In this document: positions 51,169 to 60,522 of the stretch, piece after piece
Layout of the letters: each line of letters starts with the position of its first letter
Position numbering within the stretch: position 1 is the first letter of the stretch
Assembly (NCBI GenBank): GCA_036504075.1
Contig: DASXVX010000065.1
Location: forward strand, 1 to 64,000
Direction of reading: 5' to 3'
From: DASXVX01 sp036504075
GTDB taxonomy: Bacteria; Bacillota; Sulfobacillia; Symbiobacteriales; Symbiobacteriaceae
DNA length: 64,000 bases
Program-made: the position numbers and the translations under genes
Notes under the pieces: model-generated
Database searches by the model: none
Told to the model about the DNA's origin: nothing
What the model saw: the letters and a program-made list of their open reading frames with translations, nothing else

Positions 51169-51975
51169 ATGCCGGACCTGATTGCCAACGGCCTCACGCT
51201 TCATTACCAGTGGCAGGGCCGGGAAGACGGCCCGACGCTGGTCTTTGTGAACGGGCTCCTGACCGACCTGTCGTCGTGGAACGGCCACCTGCCGCACTTT
51301 ACCGAGCGGTTCCACTGCCTGACATACGACTGCCGGGGCCAGGGCGGCTCGGACAAGCCGGACGACGGCCCCTACACGCCGGCCCTGCACGCTGCGGACC
51401 TGGCGGGTCTCCTGGACGAGCTAAACCTGAAGCAGGCCGCCCTCCTTGGCGTCTCCAGCGGCGGCTGCGTGGCGCTCCAGTACGCCGTCGACCATCCGGA
51501 CCGGGTCAACGCCCTGGTGCTGGCCAACGTTTACGGCCGGGCCGACACCGTTATGAACGTAAAGCTGAACTCCTGGGACGCCGCCATGACCGCCGGCGGC
51601 GGGCCGCTCCGCTTCGACGTCTCCTCGCCCTGGATCTGGGGCGCGTCGTACCTGAACGCCAACTTCGCGGCGCTCAAACCCTGGCGGGAGAGAGGGACCA
51701 CTTTGCCGGCCCACGCCGTGCACCACCTGATCCGCGGCAGCATGGAATTCGACGTGCTGGAGCAGGCGGCGAATGTGACCTGCCCGACGCTGCTGATGAC
51801 CGGCGACGAGGACGTGCTCACGCCGGTCAGCTACGCCCACGACTTGCAGCGGCGGATCGCGGGCAGCCGGATTGCAATGTTGGAGCAGGCCGGGCACTGC
51901 ATGTTCCTGGAGCGGACCACTCGGTTTTGTCAGGTTGCCTCTGAGTTCCTGAACGCTGTGCCCCTGGAGGGATAG
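51169..51975 (+). CDS. Alpha/beta hydrolase
   Basis: This 268-aa enzyme has LVFVNGLLTDLSSW, DCRGQGGSDKP, nucleophile Ser in LLGVSSGGCVALQ, acid in TGDEDVLTP and His in QAGHCMFLE, giving a complete triad. It resembles the ester or thioester hydrolases found in fatty-acid and aromatic degradation clusters. It follows the first ketoacyl-synthase-like gene by one base and is likely co-transcribed. The substrate is unknown. Confidence 0.85.
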   Translation: MPDLIANGLTLHYQWQGREDGPTLVFVNGLLTDLSSWNGHLPHFTERFHCLTYDCRGQGGSDKPDDGPYTPALHAADLAGLLDELNLKQAALLGVSSGGCVALQYAVDHPDRVNALVLANVYGRADTVMNVKLNSWDAAMTAGGGPLRFDVSSPWIWGASYLNANFAALKPWRERGTTLPAHAVHHLIRGSMEFDVLEQAANVTCPTLLMTGDEDVLTPVSYAHDLQRRIAGSRIAMLEQAGHCMFLERTTRFCQVASEFLNAVPLEG

Positions 51976-51978
51976 GCC

Positions 51979-52218
51979 GTGACACAGCCTCCCCTGATCG
52001 CATCGTTCGTGGTGCGGCTTGTTCACGAGGCCGAGGCCGAGCCCGAAGTCGGGGCCCCGCCTGTAACCGGGGTCCAGACTGCTGGCGGGGAGACGCCCTG
52101 GCGGGTGACCGTCCGCCACGTGCAGTCCGGCCAGGAATTGCGCTTCCTGCGGCTGGAGGACGCGCTCCCGTTTATGGCTGCCTGCGCCCATCAGCCGGTA
52201 TTTCGGGACAAGGAGTGA
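51979..52218 (+). CDS. Small protein of unknown function
   Basis: This 79-aa acidic protein starts at GTG 51979 with GGAGG upstream. It contains LIASFVVRLVHEAEAE and a second half WRVTVRHVQSGQELRFLRLEDALPFM, a beta-beta-helix-like pattern. It is rich in Glu and Pro and has no membrane segment. It sits in a tight operon between a hydrolase and an SDR. I do not recognise it. Confidence 0.55.
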   Translation: MTQPPLIASFVVRLVHEAEAEPEVGAPPVTGVQTAGGETPWRVTVRHVQSGQELRFLRLEDALPFMAACAHQPVFRDKE

Positions 52219-52224
52219 GGACTT

Positions 52225-52953
52225 TTGGAGCTGGAACTGAACGGAAAAGTAGCGCTCGTCACCGGGGCCGCCCGCGGCCTGGGCCGGGCCATCGCCCTGG
52301 AACTGGCCGGTAGGGGCGCGCGGATCATCATCAACGACGTGCCGGCAATGGAAGCCGCAGCGGCCGGGACCGTCGCCGAACTGCCAGGCGCCCGATTCTA
52401 TCCGGCCTTCGTCAACGACGAGGCCCAGGTCAACCAGATGGTAGCGGACATAGGTCCGGTGGACATCTTGGTCAACAACGCGGGCATCAACCGGGACGGC
52501 ACGCTCAAGAAAGCCGCCAAGGCCGACTGGGACGCTGTCATCGATGTGAACCTGACCGGTCCGTTCCTTTGCACGAAAGCCTTTGCGAACCCGATGCGGG
52601 AGCGGGGCTGGGGGCGGATCATCAACATCGCGTCGTACGTCGGGCGGACCGGCGTTTTCGGGACGCCCTACTACGCGGCCTCCAAGGCCGGCCTGATCGG
52701 CTTTACACGGGAGGCCGCCGCCGAACTGGCCCGCAGGGGCGTGACCGTGAACGCCTTGGCGCCGGGCTACATTGCGACCGAGATGATGCTCAAATACCCG
52801 CAGGAGCAGCAGGATGCCATTACCGCAAAAATTCCGGTGGGCTACTGGGCCAAGCCCGAGGATATCGCCTACTGGGCCGGCGTGCTGGCTTCCCCGCGGG
52901 CGCACTACATGACGGGCGCGGTCCTCGACTGCAACGGCGGCTGGTACATGTGA
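52225..52953 (+). CDS. Short-chain dehydrogenase/reductase (FabG-like)
   Basis: This 242-aa oxidoreductase starts at TTG 52225 after AAGGAGTGAGG. It has the NAD(P) motif TGAARGLGRA, NNAGINRDG, catalytic Ser in NIASYVG and YYAASK with Tyr and Lys, followed by ALAPGYIATEMM. Length and motifs match 3-oxoacyl reductases. It probably reduces or oxidises a 3-oxo/3-hydroxyacyl intermediate of the cluster. Confidence 0.9.
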   Translation: MELELNGKVALVTGAARGLGRAIALELAGRGARIIINDVPAMEAAAAGTVAELPGARFYPAFVNDEAQVNQMVADIGPVDILVNNAGINRDGTLKKAAKADWDAVIDVNLTGPFLCTKAFANPMRERGWGRIINIASYVGRTGVFGTPYYAASKAGLIGFTREAAAELARRGVTVNALAPGYIATEMMLKYPQEQQDAITAKIPVGYWAKPEDIAYWAGVLASPRAHYMTGAVLDCNGGWYM

Positions 52954-53041
52954 CTCCGTTCGCCAACTCCGGCCTACCAGGACACTGGCAACCGGGTTTT
53001 TGTAATCGTTCCACTTCACACATGGGGGAGGAGTTTCGCAG

Positions 53042-54286
53042 ATGCATGCCCGCAAAGTCTCCGCAATGCTTCTGGCCGCCTTGCTAGCCCTGACGGCGTT
53101 CCTGGCCGGCTGTGGCACCCAGACGCAGGCCCCGGCTCCGGCGACCGAGAAACAGCCCGCGGCGCCGAAGCCGCCCATCAAGGTCGCTGTGGTCACCTCA
53201 CGCAGCGGCGCGTTTGAATCCTGGGGCACCCATGAACTCCGCGGCCTGGAGATCGGCATCGAGTTCGCCACCGGGGGCACCAACAAGGTCGCGGACCGGG
53301 AGATCCAAATCAAGGTCTATGACGACCAGGGCAAGCCGGAAGTCGGCAAGGCCATGGCGGAACAGGCGATCACCGAGTGGAAGGCCGACATCATTCAGGG
53401 CGCCGTCTCCTCCGGTATCGCCACCCAGATGATTCCGGTGATCGACCAGTACAAGAAGATCTTCCTGGTGGAGCCCGCCGCCGCTGACAACATCACCGGC
53501 AAGGACTTCAGCAAGTACGTCTTCCGGACCGGCTCCAATACCAGCCAGGACGCCCTCGCGGGCGCCGTGGGCGCCACCAAGCTTGGCAAGCGCATTGCCC
53601 AGCTGGCGCCGGACTACCAGTGGGGCCACGACTCCGCCGACGCCTGGGCCAAGCTGATGAAGGCATCCGGCGCCGAGGTGCTGGACACCGTCTACGCCCC
53701 GCAGGACTGCACCGATTTCACCCCGTACTTCCAGAAAATCCTGGCCCTGAAGCCGGAGGTGCTGGTGGTCTCCTGGTCGGGCGCCGGCAGCGTGAAGCTG
53801 TTCCAGCAGGCGGGCGAGCAGGGCGTCTACCAGAAAGTGAAAGTGACCGGCGGCATCGCCGACTTCGCCTCCATGAAGCAGATGGGCAAACAGGCCGCGG
53901 GCATGTCCGGCTTGGTCAAGTACTTCCACGCCCTGCCCAAGACCGAAGCCAACGACTTCCTGGTGAAGCGGCACAAGGAGAAGTTTAACGGCGAACTGCC
54001 CGACCTCTTCACCGGCGGCGGCATGGCGGCCGGCATCGCGATCGTCGAAGGCCTGAAGAAGACGAACGGCGACGCCGACGGCGACAAGCTGATTGCGGCG
54101 ATGGAGGGCATGAGTTTCAAGGGACCCAAGGGCGACTATACCTTCCGCAAGGAAGACCATCAGGCGCTGCAGGTCATGTACGTAGTCGAACTGGCCATGA
54201 ACCCCGGCTTCGACTTCCCGACGCCCAAGCTGATCAAGGAACTGAAGCCCGAAGAGACCGCTCCGCCCATCGCCAACAAGAAGTAA
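53042..54286 (+). CDS. Branched-chain-type ABC transporter, substrate-binding lipoprotein
   Basis: This 414-aa lipoprotein has a basic start, hydrophobic core and lipobox LAGC followed by a Thr/Pro/Ala-rich linker. The mature part is a LivK-like periplasmic-binding fold (IKVAVVTSRSGAFESWGTHELRGLEIGIEFA), typical of receptors for branched amino acids but also aromatic acids and amides. It is followed by the ATPase and permease genes of the same transporter. Given two CoA ligases downstream, a carboxylic acid is at least as likely a ligand as an amino acid (inference). Confidence 0.88.
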   Translation: MHARKVSAMLLAALLALTAFLAGCGTQTQAPAPATEKQPAAPKPPIKVAVVTSRSGAFESWGTHELRGLEIGIEFATGGTNKVADREIQIKVYDDQGKPEVGKAMAEQAITEWKADIIQGAVSSGIATQMIPVIDQYKKIFLVEPAAADNITGKDFSKYVFRTGSNTSQDALAGAVGATKLGKRIAQLAPDYQWGHDSADAWAKLMKASGAEVLDTVYAPQDCTDFTPYFQKILALKPEVLVVSWSGAGSVKLFQQAGEQGVYQKVKVTGGIADFASMKQMGKQAAGMSGLVKYFHALPKTEANDFLVKRHKEKFNGELPDLFTGGGMAAGIAIVEGLKKTNGDADGDKLIAAMEGMSFKGPKGDYTFRKEDHQALQVMYVVELAMNPGFDFPTPKLIKELKPEETAPPIANKK

Positions 54287-54297
54287 TTCGCCTCGTC

Positions 54298-54344
54298 GGG
54301 GGAGGTGCAGAGGGGCGGGATCTCAGTCCCGCCCCTCAAGCTAC
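54298..54344 (+). promoter_or_regulatory. SD-hairpin-start arrangement of livG
   Basis: The only good Shine-Dalgarno sequence, GGGGGAGGTG (54298-54307), is 37 bases from the ATG. Between them GAGGGGCGGGA (54310-54320) pairs perfectly with TCCCGCCCCTC (54327-54337). Folding would leave two bases before and seven after the stem, an effective spacing of about nine. The hairpin could also act as a partial terminator that lowers transporter genes relative to the binding protein. Confidence 0.6.
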
Positions 54345-55097
54345 ATGGAGTACATTCTGGAAACACAGGATCTGACCGTCCAGTTCGGCGGGCTGGTGGC
54401 CGTCGACCATGTCAGCCTCAAGGTGCGCCCGGGAACGTTCCAGTCGATCATCGGCCCCAACGGGGCCGGCAAGACGACCCTGTTCAACCTGATCTGCGGG
54501 ATCTACAAACCGACCGCGGGTCGGGTTATTTTCCGCGGCCGTGAGATCACCGGGCTGCCGCCCCACCGGGTCTCCCAGTTGGGGCTGGGCCGGTCCTTCC
54601 AGATCACGAACATCTTCCCCAACCTGACGGTGCTGGAGAACGTGCGGCTGGCGGTCCAGTCCCGGTCCAACGTGGGCTACCGGCTGCTCAGCCTGGCGAC
54701 CAGCTTTACCCGGTTCGAGGACCGGGCCCGGGAGATTCTGGCCCAGGTCAACCTGGACGGCAAGGACATGGTGATCGCCAACACGCTGCCCCATGGCGAC
54801 AAGCGGAAGCTGGAAATCGGCATGCTCCTGGCCACCGAGTCGGAACTGCTCCTCCTGGATGAACCGACCGCCGGCATGTCCCACGCCGACGTGCCGGCTG
54901 TGATCGAAGTGATCGAGAAAATCAAGGCGACGGGGAAGACCATCCTGCTGGTCGAGCACAAGATGGACCTGATCCTGTCGCTGTCTGACATGGTCACCGT
55001 GCTGAAGAACGGCGCCGTGATCGCCGAGGGCATCCCGGGCGAGATCGCCGCCGACCCGGCGGTCCGTGCCGCCTACCTGGGAGGAATGGCCGTATGA
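54345..55097 (+). CDS. livG: Branched-chain-type ABC transporter ATP-binding protein LivG
   Basis: This 250-aa ATPase has Walker A GPNGAGKTT, the LivG-type segment GLGRSFQITNIFPNLTVLENV, Walker B LLLLDEPTAGM and H-loop LLVEHKMD. The signature LSGG is replaced by LPHGDKRKLEIGM, a variant common in LivG proteins. The start ATG lacks a nearby Shine-Dalgarno and seems to use one brought close by a hairpin. It overlaps livF by ATGA (55094-55097). Confidence 0.92.
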   Translation: MEYILETQDLTVQFGGLVAVDHVSLKVRPGTFQSIIGPNGAGKTTLFNLICGIYKPTAGRVIFRGREITGLPPHRVSQLGLGRSFQITNIFPNLTVLENVRLAVQSRSNVGYRLLSLATSFTRFEDRAREILAQVNLDGKDMVIANTLPHGDKRKLEIGMLLATESELLLLDEPTAGMSHADVPAVIEVIEKIKATGKTILLVEHKMDLILSLSDMVTVLKNGAVIAEGIPGEIAADPAVRAAYLGGMAV

Positions 55098-55813
55098 CGC
55101 TCCTGAGACTGGAAGCGGTCCACACGTATATCGGCCAGTTCCACATCCTGCAAGGCATCGACATGGAGATCGAAGAGGGCGGCGTCACCGTGCTGCTGGG
55201 CCGTAACGGCGCCGGCAAAACGACGACGCTGAAGACGATCATCGGCCTCCTGGCGCCCCGTTCGGGCCAGATTCTCGTCAAGGGCGCGCCAATCGGGGGC
55301 AAGCCGGCGTACGAGGTCGCCCGCCACGGCATCGGCTACGTGCCGGAAGACCGGGGCGTCTTCACGGACCTGACAGTCGAGGAAAACCTCCGGCTGGCCG
55401 AGCGGAAGCGGGGCCAACTGGAAGCCCGCAAACAGTGGATTCTGGACGTCTTCCCCGACCTGGGCCGGTTCTGGGCGCAGAAAGGCGGCCGTCTCTCCGG
55501 CGGCCAGCAGCAGATGCTGGCCATCGGTCGGGCGCTGGTGGCGGACAACGCCATCCTCCTGATCGACGAGCCGTCCAAGGGGCTGGCGCCCATCGTGGTG
55601 GAGCACCTTGCCCAGGTGCTCAATCAGTTGAAGGCGCACACCACCATCGTACTGGTGGAGCAAAATTTCTGGCTGGCCGCCGCCACCGGCGACCGCTATT
55701 GCATCCTCGACGACGGCTTATCGGTCCACGCGGGCCAGATGGCCGCCCTGATCGCGGACTCGGACCTGCAGGCGAGACATCTCGGCGTGAGCGCCAAGGG
55801 GAGGGCGGTATAG
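55094..55813 (+). CDS. livF: Branched-chain-type ABC transporter ATP-binding protein LivF
   Basis: This 239-aa ATPase has Walker A GRNGAGKTT, the LivF motif YVPEDRGVFTDLTVEENL, signature LSGGQQQMLAIGRAL and Walker B LLIDEPSKGLAP. It acts with LivG as a heterodimer. Its stop is directly followed by the LivH start. Confidence 0.93.
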   Translation: MTLLRLEAVHTYIGQFHILQGIDMEIEEGGVTVLLGRNGAGKTTTLKTIIGLLAPRSGQILVKGAPIGGKPAYEVARHGIGYVPEDRGVFTDLTVEENLRLAERKRGQLEARKQWILDVFPDLGRFWAQKGGRLSGGQQQMLAIGRALVADNAILLIDEPSKGLAPIVVEHLAQVLNQLKAHTTIVLVEQNFWLAAATGDRYCILDDGLSVHAGQMAALIADSDLQARHLGVSAKGRAV

Positions 55814-56734
55814 ATGGGCACCCCGCAGTTGACCCTTCCCCTGTTTATCACCATGATTCTGAACGGCCTGGCCATCGGTATGCTCTACTTCCTGGTGGCG
55901 GTGGGCCTGTCGGTGATCTTCGGCCTCATGCACGTGCTGAACTTTGCCCACGGCTCCATGTCGATGGTCGGGGCATACGTGGGGCTGACGGTATTGCGGT
56001 TGTTCGGCAATCCCGCAGTGGGGACGGCGCCAAGCTGGGCGTTTGCCATCGCCATCGTGGCCGGCGGCGGTGCCGGATTTCTCCTCGGCTGGCTGACCGA
56101 GCGGTTCCTGGTCCGGCCCCTCTACAAGCGGCCGCTCTTCCTGGTGCTCCTCACCCTGGGTCTCATCCTGGTGCTGGACGAGTCGGTGAAGATCATCTGG
56201 ACGGCCAATCCGCAGGGGCTCGTCATCGTCCCGGCCCTGGCCGGCACGGTGAGTGTCCTGGGGCAGCCTTTCGCCATCTACCGGGTATTCCTCATTGTCT
56301 TCGGCCTGACCATGATTGTGCTCACCTGGTGGGCCGTCAACCGGACCCGCGTCGGCATCATCATCCGGGCAGGCGTCCAGGATTCGGACATGGTGCAGAC
56401 GCTGGGCATCAACGTCCGGCAGGTTTTCAGCCTGGTCTTCGCCATGGGCGTGGGGCTGGCTGCCATGGGCGGCATCGCGACGGCGCCGTTCAACGGCGTC
56501 TACCCGGGCATGGGCGGTGAGTTCCTGCTGAAAGCGTTCATCGTGGTGGTGATCGGCGGCTTCGGCTCCACGGTGGGCACCGCCCTGGGGGCCACCGTCC
56601 TGGGGCTGACCGAACAGTTCCTGCCCTGGTTCTTCCCGAAATTTGCTGCAGTGGCGCCGATGGCGGTCATGGTGCTGGTGCTGCTGCTCCGGCCCGAAGG
56701 GCTGTTCAGCTTCAGCGGAAGGAGGGCTGGATGA
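55814..56734 (+). CDS. livH: Branched-chain-type ABC transporter permease LivH
   Basis: This 306-aa membrane protein has about eight helices and the LivH pattern: GLAIGMLYFLVAVGLSVIFG, LMHVLNFAHGSM and a central RVGIIIRAGVQDSDMVQTLGIN EAA-like loop that contacts the ATPase. It overlaps livM by four bases. Confidence 0.92.
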   Translation: MGTPQLTLPLFITMILNGLAIGMLYFLVAVGLSVIFGLMHVLNFAHGSMSMVGAYVGLTVLRLFGNPAVGTAPSWAFAIAIVAGGGAGFLLGWLTERFLVRPLYKRPLFLVLLTLGLILVLDESVKIIWTANPQGLVIVPALAGTVSVLGQPFAIYRVFLIVFGLTMIVLTWWAVNRTRVGIIIRAGVQDSDMVQTLGINVRQVFSLVFAMGVGLAAMGGIATAPFNGVYPGMGGEFLLKAFIVVVIGGFGSTVGTALGATVLGLTEQFLPWFFPKFAAVAPMAVMVLVLLLRPEGLFSFSGRRAG

Positions 56735-57768
56735 TGTTAAGCCGGCTCAAGGCCGACCGCTGGCTCTTGCTGGCGGCATCTGTCCTGCTGCTCCTGCCGC
56801 TGCCCAAGCTGCTGGCTGCCAACGGGCTCATGGCGGGCGATGCCACTGCCCTCTGGCCGCCGACCTACTACCTGCAGCGTGGCACGGAAGTCTTCGTCTA
56901 CGCCGTCTTTGCCCTTTCCTACGACATCCTCATCGGCTTCACCGGCATCGTCTCGTTTGGCCACTCGCTCTTCCTGGCGCTGGGCGCCTACTCGGTGGCC
57001 ATCGTGGTGATGAAGCTCCACCTGTCGATCTGGGTATCGCTGGTCGTGGCCACCCTGGTCAGCCTGACGCTCTCGGTGGCGGTCGGCACCCTCTCCCTCC
57101 GGCTGAAAGGGCATTACTTTGCCATGATCACGCTGGCCTTCGCCGAAGTGGGCTACGTGCTTGCCACGAAGCTGTCCGACTGGACCGGGGGCCAGGACGG
57201 TCTTTCGGTGCGGGTGCCCATGTGGCTGGTGAGCCGGACCAACGACTACTACGTGGGGCTCCTGTTCCTCATGCTGATGTTCCTGCTCGTCCGACGGATC
57301 ACCCGCTCGCCGCTGGGCCGCGTGCTGGAGGCAATCCGCGAGAACGAAAACCGGGCCACCGCGCTGGGCTATAACGTGACGGCTTACAAGGTTGCCGCGA
57401 TGACGGTTTCGGGGGTGGTGGCGGGGTTTGCCGGCGTAGCGATGACGATCATCGACACGCGTTTTGCCATCGCCTCGCTCGCCACCACCGGACCGACGAT
57501 TGAAGTCCTGCTCATGACCGTGCTGGGTGGCGCCGGCACACTGATCGGCCCCATGATCGGTGCGGCGGTCGTGCGGCTGCTGGCCTACGTGCTGCCCGGC
57601 CTGACTGACATCAGCCCGCTGTTCCAGCGCTGGCAGTTCCTGCTGGGTCTGATCTACATCCTGACGGTGCTGTTCCTGCCCTTCGGCATTGTGGGCACCT
57701 ACCGGGCCAGGGTTTCGAAGGCGCTTGAGCGGGTCGTCCACCCGCCCGCCCGCAAAGCCGCCGGGTAG
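56731..57768 (+). CDS. livM: Branched-chain-type ABC transporter permease LivM
   Basis: This 345-aa permease has an N-terminal helix, then FALSYDILIGFTGIVSFGHSLF, the classical LivM segment, and the EAA-like loop SPLGRVLEAIRENENRATALGYN. The second permease of the transporter, it completes the livKGFHM set in this window. Confidence 0.92.
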   Translation: MMLSRLKADRWLLLAASVLLLLPLPKLLAANGLMAGDATALWPPTYYLQRGTEVFVYAVFALSYDILIGFTGIVSFGHSLFLALGAYSVAIVVMKLHLSIWVSLVVATLVSLTLSVAVGTLSLRLKGHYFAMITLAFAEVGYVLATKLSDWTGGQDGLSVRVPMWLVSRTNDYYVGLLFLMLMFLLVRRITRSPLGRVLEAIRENENRATALGYNVTAYKVAAMTVSGVVAGFAGVAMTIIDTRFAIASLATTGPTIEVLLMTVLGGAGTLIGPMIGAAVVRLLAYVLPGLTDISPLFQRWQFLLGLIYILTVLFLPFGIVGTYRARVSKALERVVHPPARKAAG

Positions 57769-57828
57769 TCAGCCCGGTGCGCCAAAGCGCCGGAGATGAA
57801 GCGCAGGCACCGATGAGGAGGCATCGCC

Positions 57829-58845
57829 ATGTCCATCACGACAGTGCCGGTAGGGCTCCTCGATTTCGAGGTCTACCTGCCGGAGCGGTTCGTTACGTCC
57901 GCCGAGATCGCCGAATTAACCAGGATTCCCGAGCCGGTCATCCGGGAGAAGTTTGGCGTGACCCGAAAGCCGGTGGGCGGCCCGGAGGACCACTGCGTCG
58001 CCATGGCCGTCAAGGCGGCCCGCCGCCTCCTGGAGCGGACGGGTGTCCGGCCGGATGAGATCGACCTGATCATTTACCCTGGCGAGGAATGGAAGGAGTA
58101 TCTGCTCTGGACCGGCGGCATCAAGATTCAGAAGGAGCTGGGCGCCCTGCGGTGCTGGTCTTTCGACCTGCCGTACCGGTGTGCGGCCGCCTCGTTGGCG
58201 CTGAAGGTCGCCAAAGACCTCATGCAGGTCAACCCGGATTTGCAGACGGTCCTCATTGCCGGCGGCAACACCAATGCCTACGCCGTCAACTACCAGGACC
58301 CCAACTCCAGTTTCATGTTTGACATGGGGCCGTCCGGTCATGCCGCGCTCCTGAAGCGCGGCGTGGAGCGGAACCAGATTCTCGGCAGCGGCATTCACAC
58401 GGAGCCGCTTCTGGTCGATGATGTCATCGTGCCCCTGGGCGGCACCAGGGTGCCAATCACACCCGAGAACGCCGGCAAAGGGCAGTACCTCGAAATCACC
58501 GACCCGGAGCACATGAAGAGCGAACTGGGCGCCCGGAGCTTCCCGGCCTTCATCCGGGCCTGCGACCTGGCGCTGGCGGACAGCGGTCTCGACCGGCGGG
58601 ACATCGGCTTCTTCGGCATGATCCACGTCAAGCGATCCGCCCACGATGCCATCGTGGCCGAACTGGGGTTGCGGCCGGACCAGGCGGTCTACCTGCAGGA
58701 TTACGGCCACCTCGGCCACACCGATCCATACCTGTGTCTGAAGCTGGGTCTGGAGTCCGGCCAGCTGAAGCCGGGAATGAACGCCCTTCTGCTTGGGGCG
58801 GGCACCGGCTACGCGTTCACCGCATCGGTCATTCGCTGGGGCTAG
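57829..58845 (+). CDS. Ketoacyl synthase III-like thiolase-fold protein (second)
   Basis: This 338-aa paralogue of the gene at 50151 has nucleophile C118 in DLPYRCAA, H266 in MIHVKRS and H294 in YGHLGHTD in place of the usual catalytic Asn. A conserved Glu-Glu pair at GEEWKEY matches GEEYKEY in the first copy. The proteins share about one third of their residues by eye, so they are old paralogues and may act as a pair or heterodimer. It starts at ATG 57829 after GAGGAGG and precedes the first CoA-ligase gene. Confidence 0.8.
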   Translation: MSITTVPVGLLDFEVYLPERFVTSAEIAELTRIPEPVIREKFGVTRKPVGGPEDHCVAMAVKAARRLLERTGVRPDEIDLIIYPGEEWKEYLLWTGGIKIQKELGALRCWSFDLPYRCAAASLALKVAKDLMQVNPDLQTVLIAGGNTNAYAVNYQDPNSSFMFDMGPSGHAALLKRGVERNQILGSGIHTEPLLVDDVIVPLGGTRVPITPENAGKGQYLEITDPEHMKSELGARSFPAFIRACDLALADSGLDRRDIGFFGMIHVKRSAHDAIVAELGLRPDQAVYLQDYGHLGHTDPYLCLKLGLESGQLKPGMNALLLGAGTGYAFTASVIRWG

Positions 58846-58881
58846 CCGGCTACCCATTCGAGCCGATGGGAGGTCAGCGAC

Positions 58882-60474
58882 TTGAATCACAGTCTGAGCC
58901 TGTGGATCCGTCAGCACGCCATGCTCCATCCCAACCGAGTGGCCTTGACGGCGCCCGAGCGCACCTTGACGTACCGGCAGTTGCATGAGCGGGCCGATCG
59001 GGCCGCCGCGCTGTTGTCCGGGGAACTGCAGTTGACGAAGGGCGACCGGCTCGCCATTTACGTCGTGAACTGTCTCGAATGGTTCGAGGTGGTGACCGCA
59101 GCCGCGCGGCTGGGCGTCGTCGTCGTCCCCCTCAACGTTCGCCTGACGGTACCGGAACTGCAGTACCAGGTGCGGGATTCCGGCTGCACAGCCCTGGTCG
59201 CCGGTCAGGAGTTCTGGGCGGGCGTGCCGGCGCTGGTGGCCGGGACCTCCATCCAGCGGGTGCTGACCATTGCCGCTCCGTCGACCCCGGACGCCGCGCC
59301 GGCGTCCATCCCCGGGGTTTCGAGCCTGGCCTACGAGCAGGCCATGGCTGCGGCGCCGGCCGTGCCGCCGGCGGATGCGGCGGAAGACGGCGACCCGCTC
59401 TTCATCGTCTACACCTCCGGTACCACCGGCAAGCCGAAGGGTGCGATTCTCACCCACAGCAACATGCTCTACAATGCGCTGAACAATTGCGTTGGCCTTG
59501 GCCTCACCGCCGAGGATACCACCCTGACCATTTTGCCGCTCTTCCACGTCGGGGGCATCGGCCTGTTTGCGCTGCCCACGCTTTACACCGGCGGTCGGGT
59601 GGTCGTCCCCCGCAAGTTCGACCCGGCCGAGTCCCTCCGCCTGATCGAGCAAGAGCGGGTCACCGTCACGATGGTGGTCCCCACCATCATGACGGCGTTG
59701 GTCCAGGCGCTGCGGCAGATGAATCCGCGGCCTGACCTTTCGTCCAGCCGGGGCTTCATTTCCGGCGGCGCGCCCTGTCCCGCCGAACTCAACGAAGCGG
59801 CCCGGGAACTGGGCCTGTCGTTCGGCCAGGGCATGGGCATGACCGAATCCGCGCCGACGCTCTTCCTGCAGCCGGAGATGATGTTCATGCGCGACATCGC
59901 CCGCGGGAGCCATATCGGGCGCCCGGGGACCATCGGCAAGCCCTCCCTCTTCTGCGACGTCAAGCTGCTGGATGAAGAAGGACGGGATATACCGCCGGGC
60001 GAGGTCGGTGAGATCTGCCTCCGGGGCGGCAATGTCTTTGCCGGGTACTGGAACCTGCCTGAGGCGACAGCCAAATCGTTCACTCCGGACGGCTTCTTCC
60101 GGTCGGGGGACCTGGCCCGGGCGGACGCGGATGGCTACTACACGATCATGGGCCGTAAGAAGGAGATGCTCATCTCCGGCGGGGAGAACGTCTACCCGCT
60201 GGAAGTGGAATCGGTGCTGAACGACCATCCCGCCGTCGCGGAGGTGGCGGTGGTAGGCGTGCCGGATGCCAGGTGGGGTGAGGTACCCGGAGCGGCGGTC
60301 GTCCTGCACCCGGGTGCGACGACCACGATCGCTGAGTTGACCGCCTTCTGCCGGTCACGGCTGGCCGGCTACAAGTCGCCCAAGCACTGGCTGATCCTGC
60401 CGGAACTGCCCCGTACGGCCATTGGCAAGGTGATCAAGCCGGAACTGGTGGCCCGGTTTACGGCGGGAAAATAG
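58882..60474 (+). CDS. AMP-forming acyl-CoA ligase (first)
   Basis: This 530-aa adenylate-forming enzyme starts at TTG 58882 after GGGAGGT. Motifs are the P-loop-like YTSGTTGKPKGAILTHSN, GQGMGMTES, YWNLPEATAKSF...GFFRSGDLARAD and the hinge GRKKEMLISGGENVYPLEVE, with the catalytic Lys near the end in PRTAIGKVIK. It turns a carboxylic acid into its CoA thioester with ATP. Medium/long-chain or aromatic acids are all possible. Confidence 0.92.
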   Translation: MNHSLSLWIRQHAMLHPNRVALTAPERTLTYRQLHERADRAAALLSGELQLTKGDRLAIYVVNCLEWFEVVTAAARLGVVVVPLNVRLTVPELQYQVRDSGCTALVAGQEFWAGVPALVAGTSIQRVLTIAAPSTPDAAPASIPGVSSLAYEQAMAAAPAVPPADAAEDGDPLFIVYTSGTTGKPKGAILTHSNMLYNALNNCVGLGLTAEDTTLTILPLFHVGGIGLFALPTLYTGGRVVVPRKFDPAESLRLIEQERVTVTMVVPTIMTALVQALRQMNPRPDLSSSRGFISGGAPCPAELNEAARELGLSFGQGMGMTESAPTLFLQPEMMFMRDIARGSHIGRPGTIGKPSLFCDVKLLDEEGRDIPPGEVGEICLRGGNVFAGYWNLPEATAKSFTPDGFFRSGDLARADADGYYTIMGRKKEMLISGGENVYPLEVESVLNDHPAVAEVAVVGVPDARWGEVPGAAVVLHPGATTTIAELTAFCRSRLAGYKSPKHWLILPELPRTAIGKVIKPELVARFTAGK

Positions 60475-60522
60475 CGCAGCCCTGGCGGGAGGAAGGAAGG
60501 ACGGAAGGAAGGTTCGACCAAC

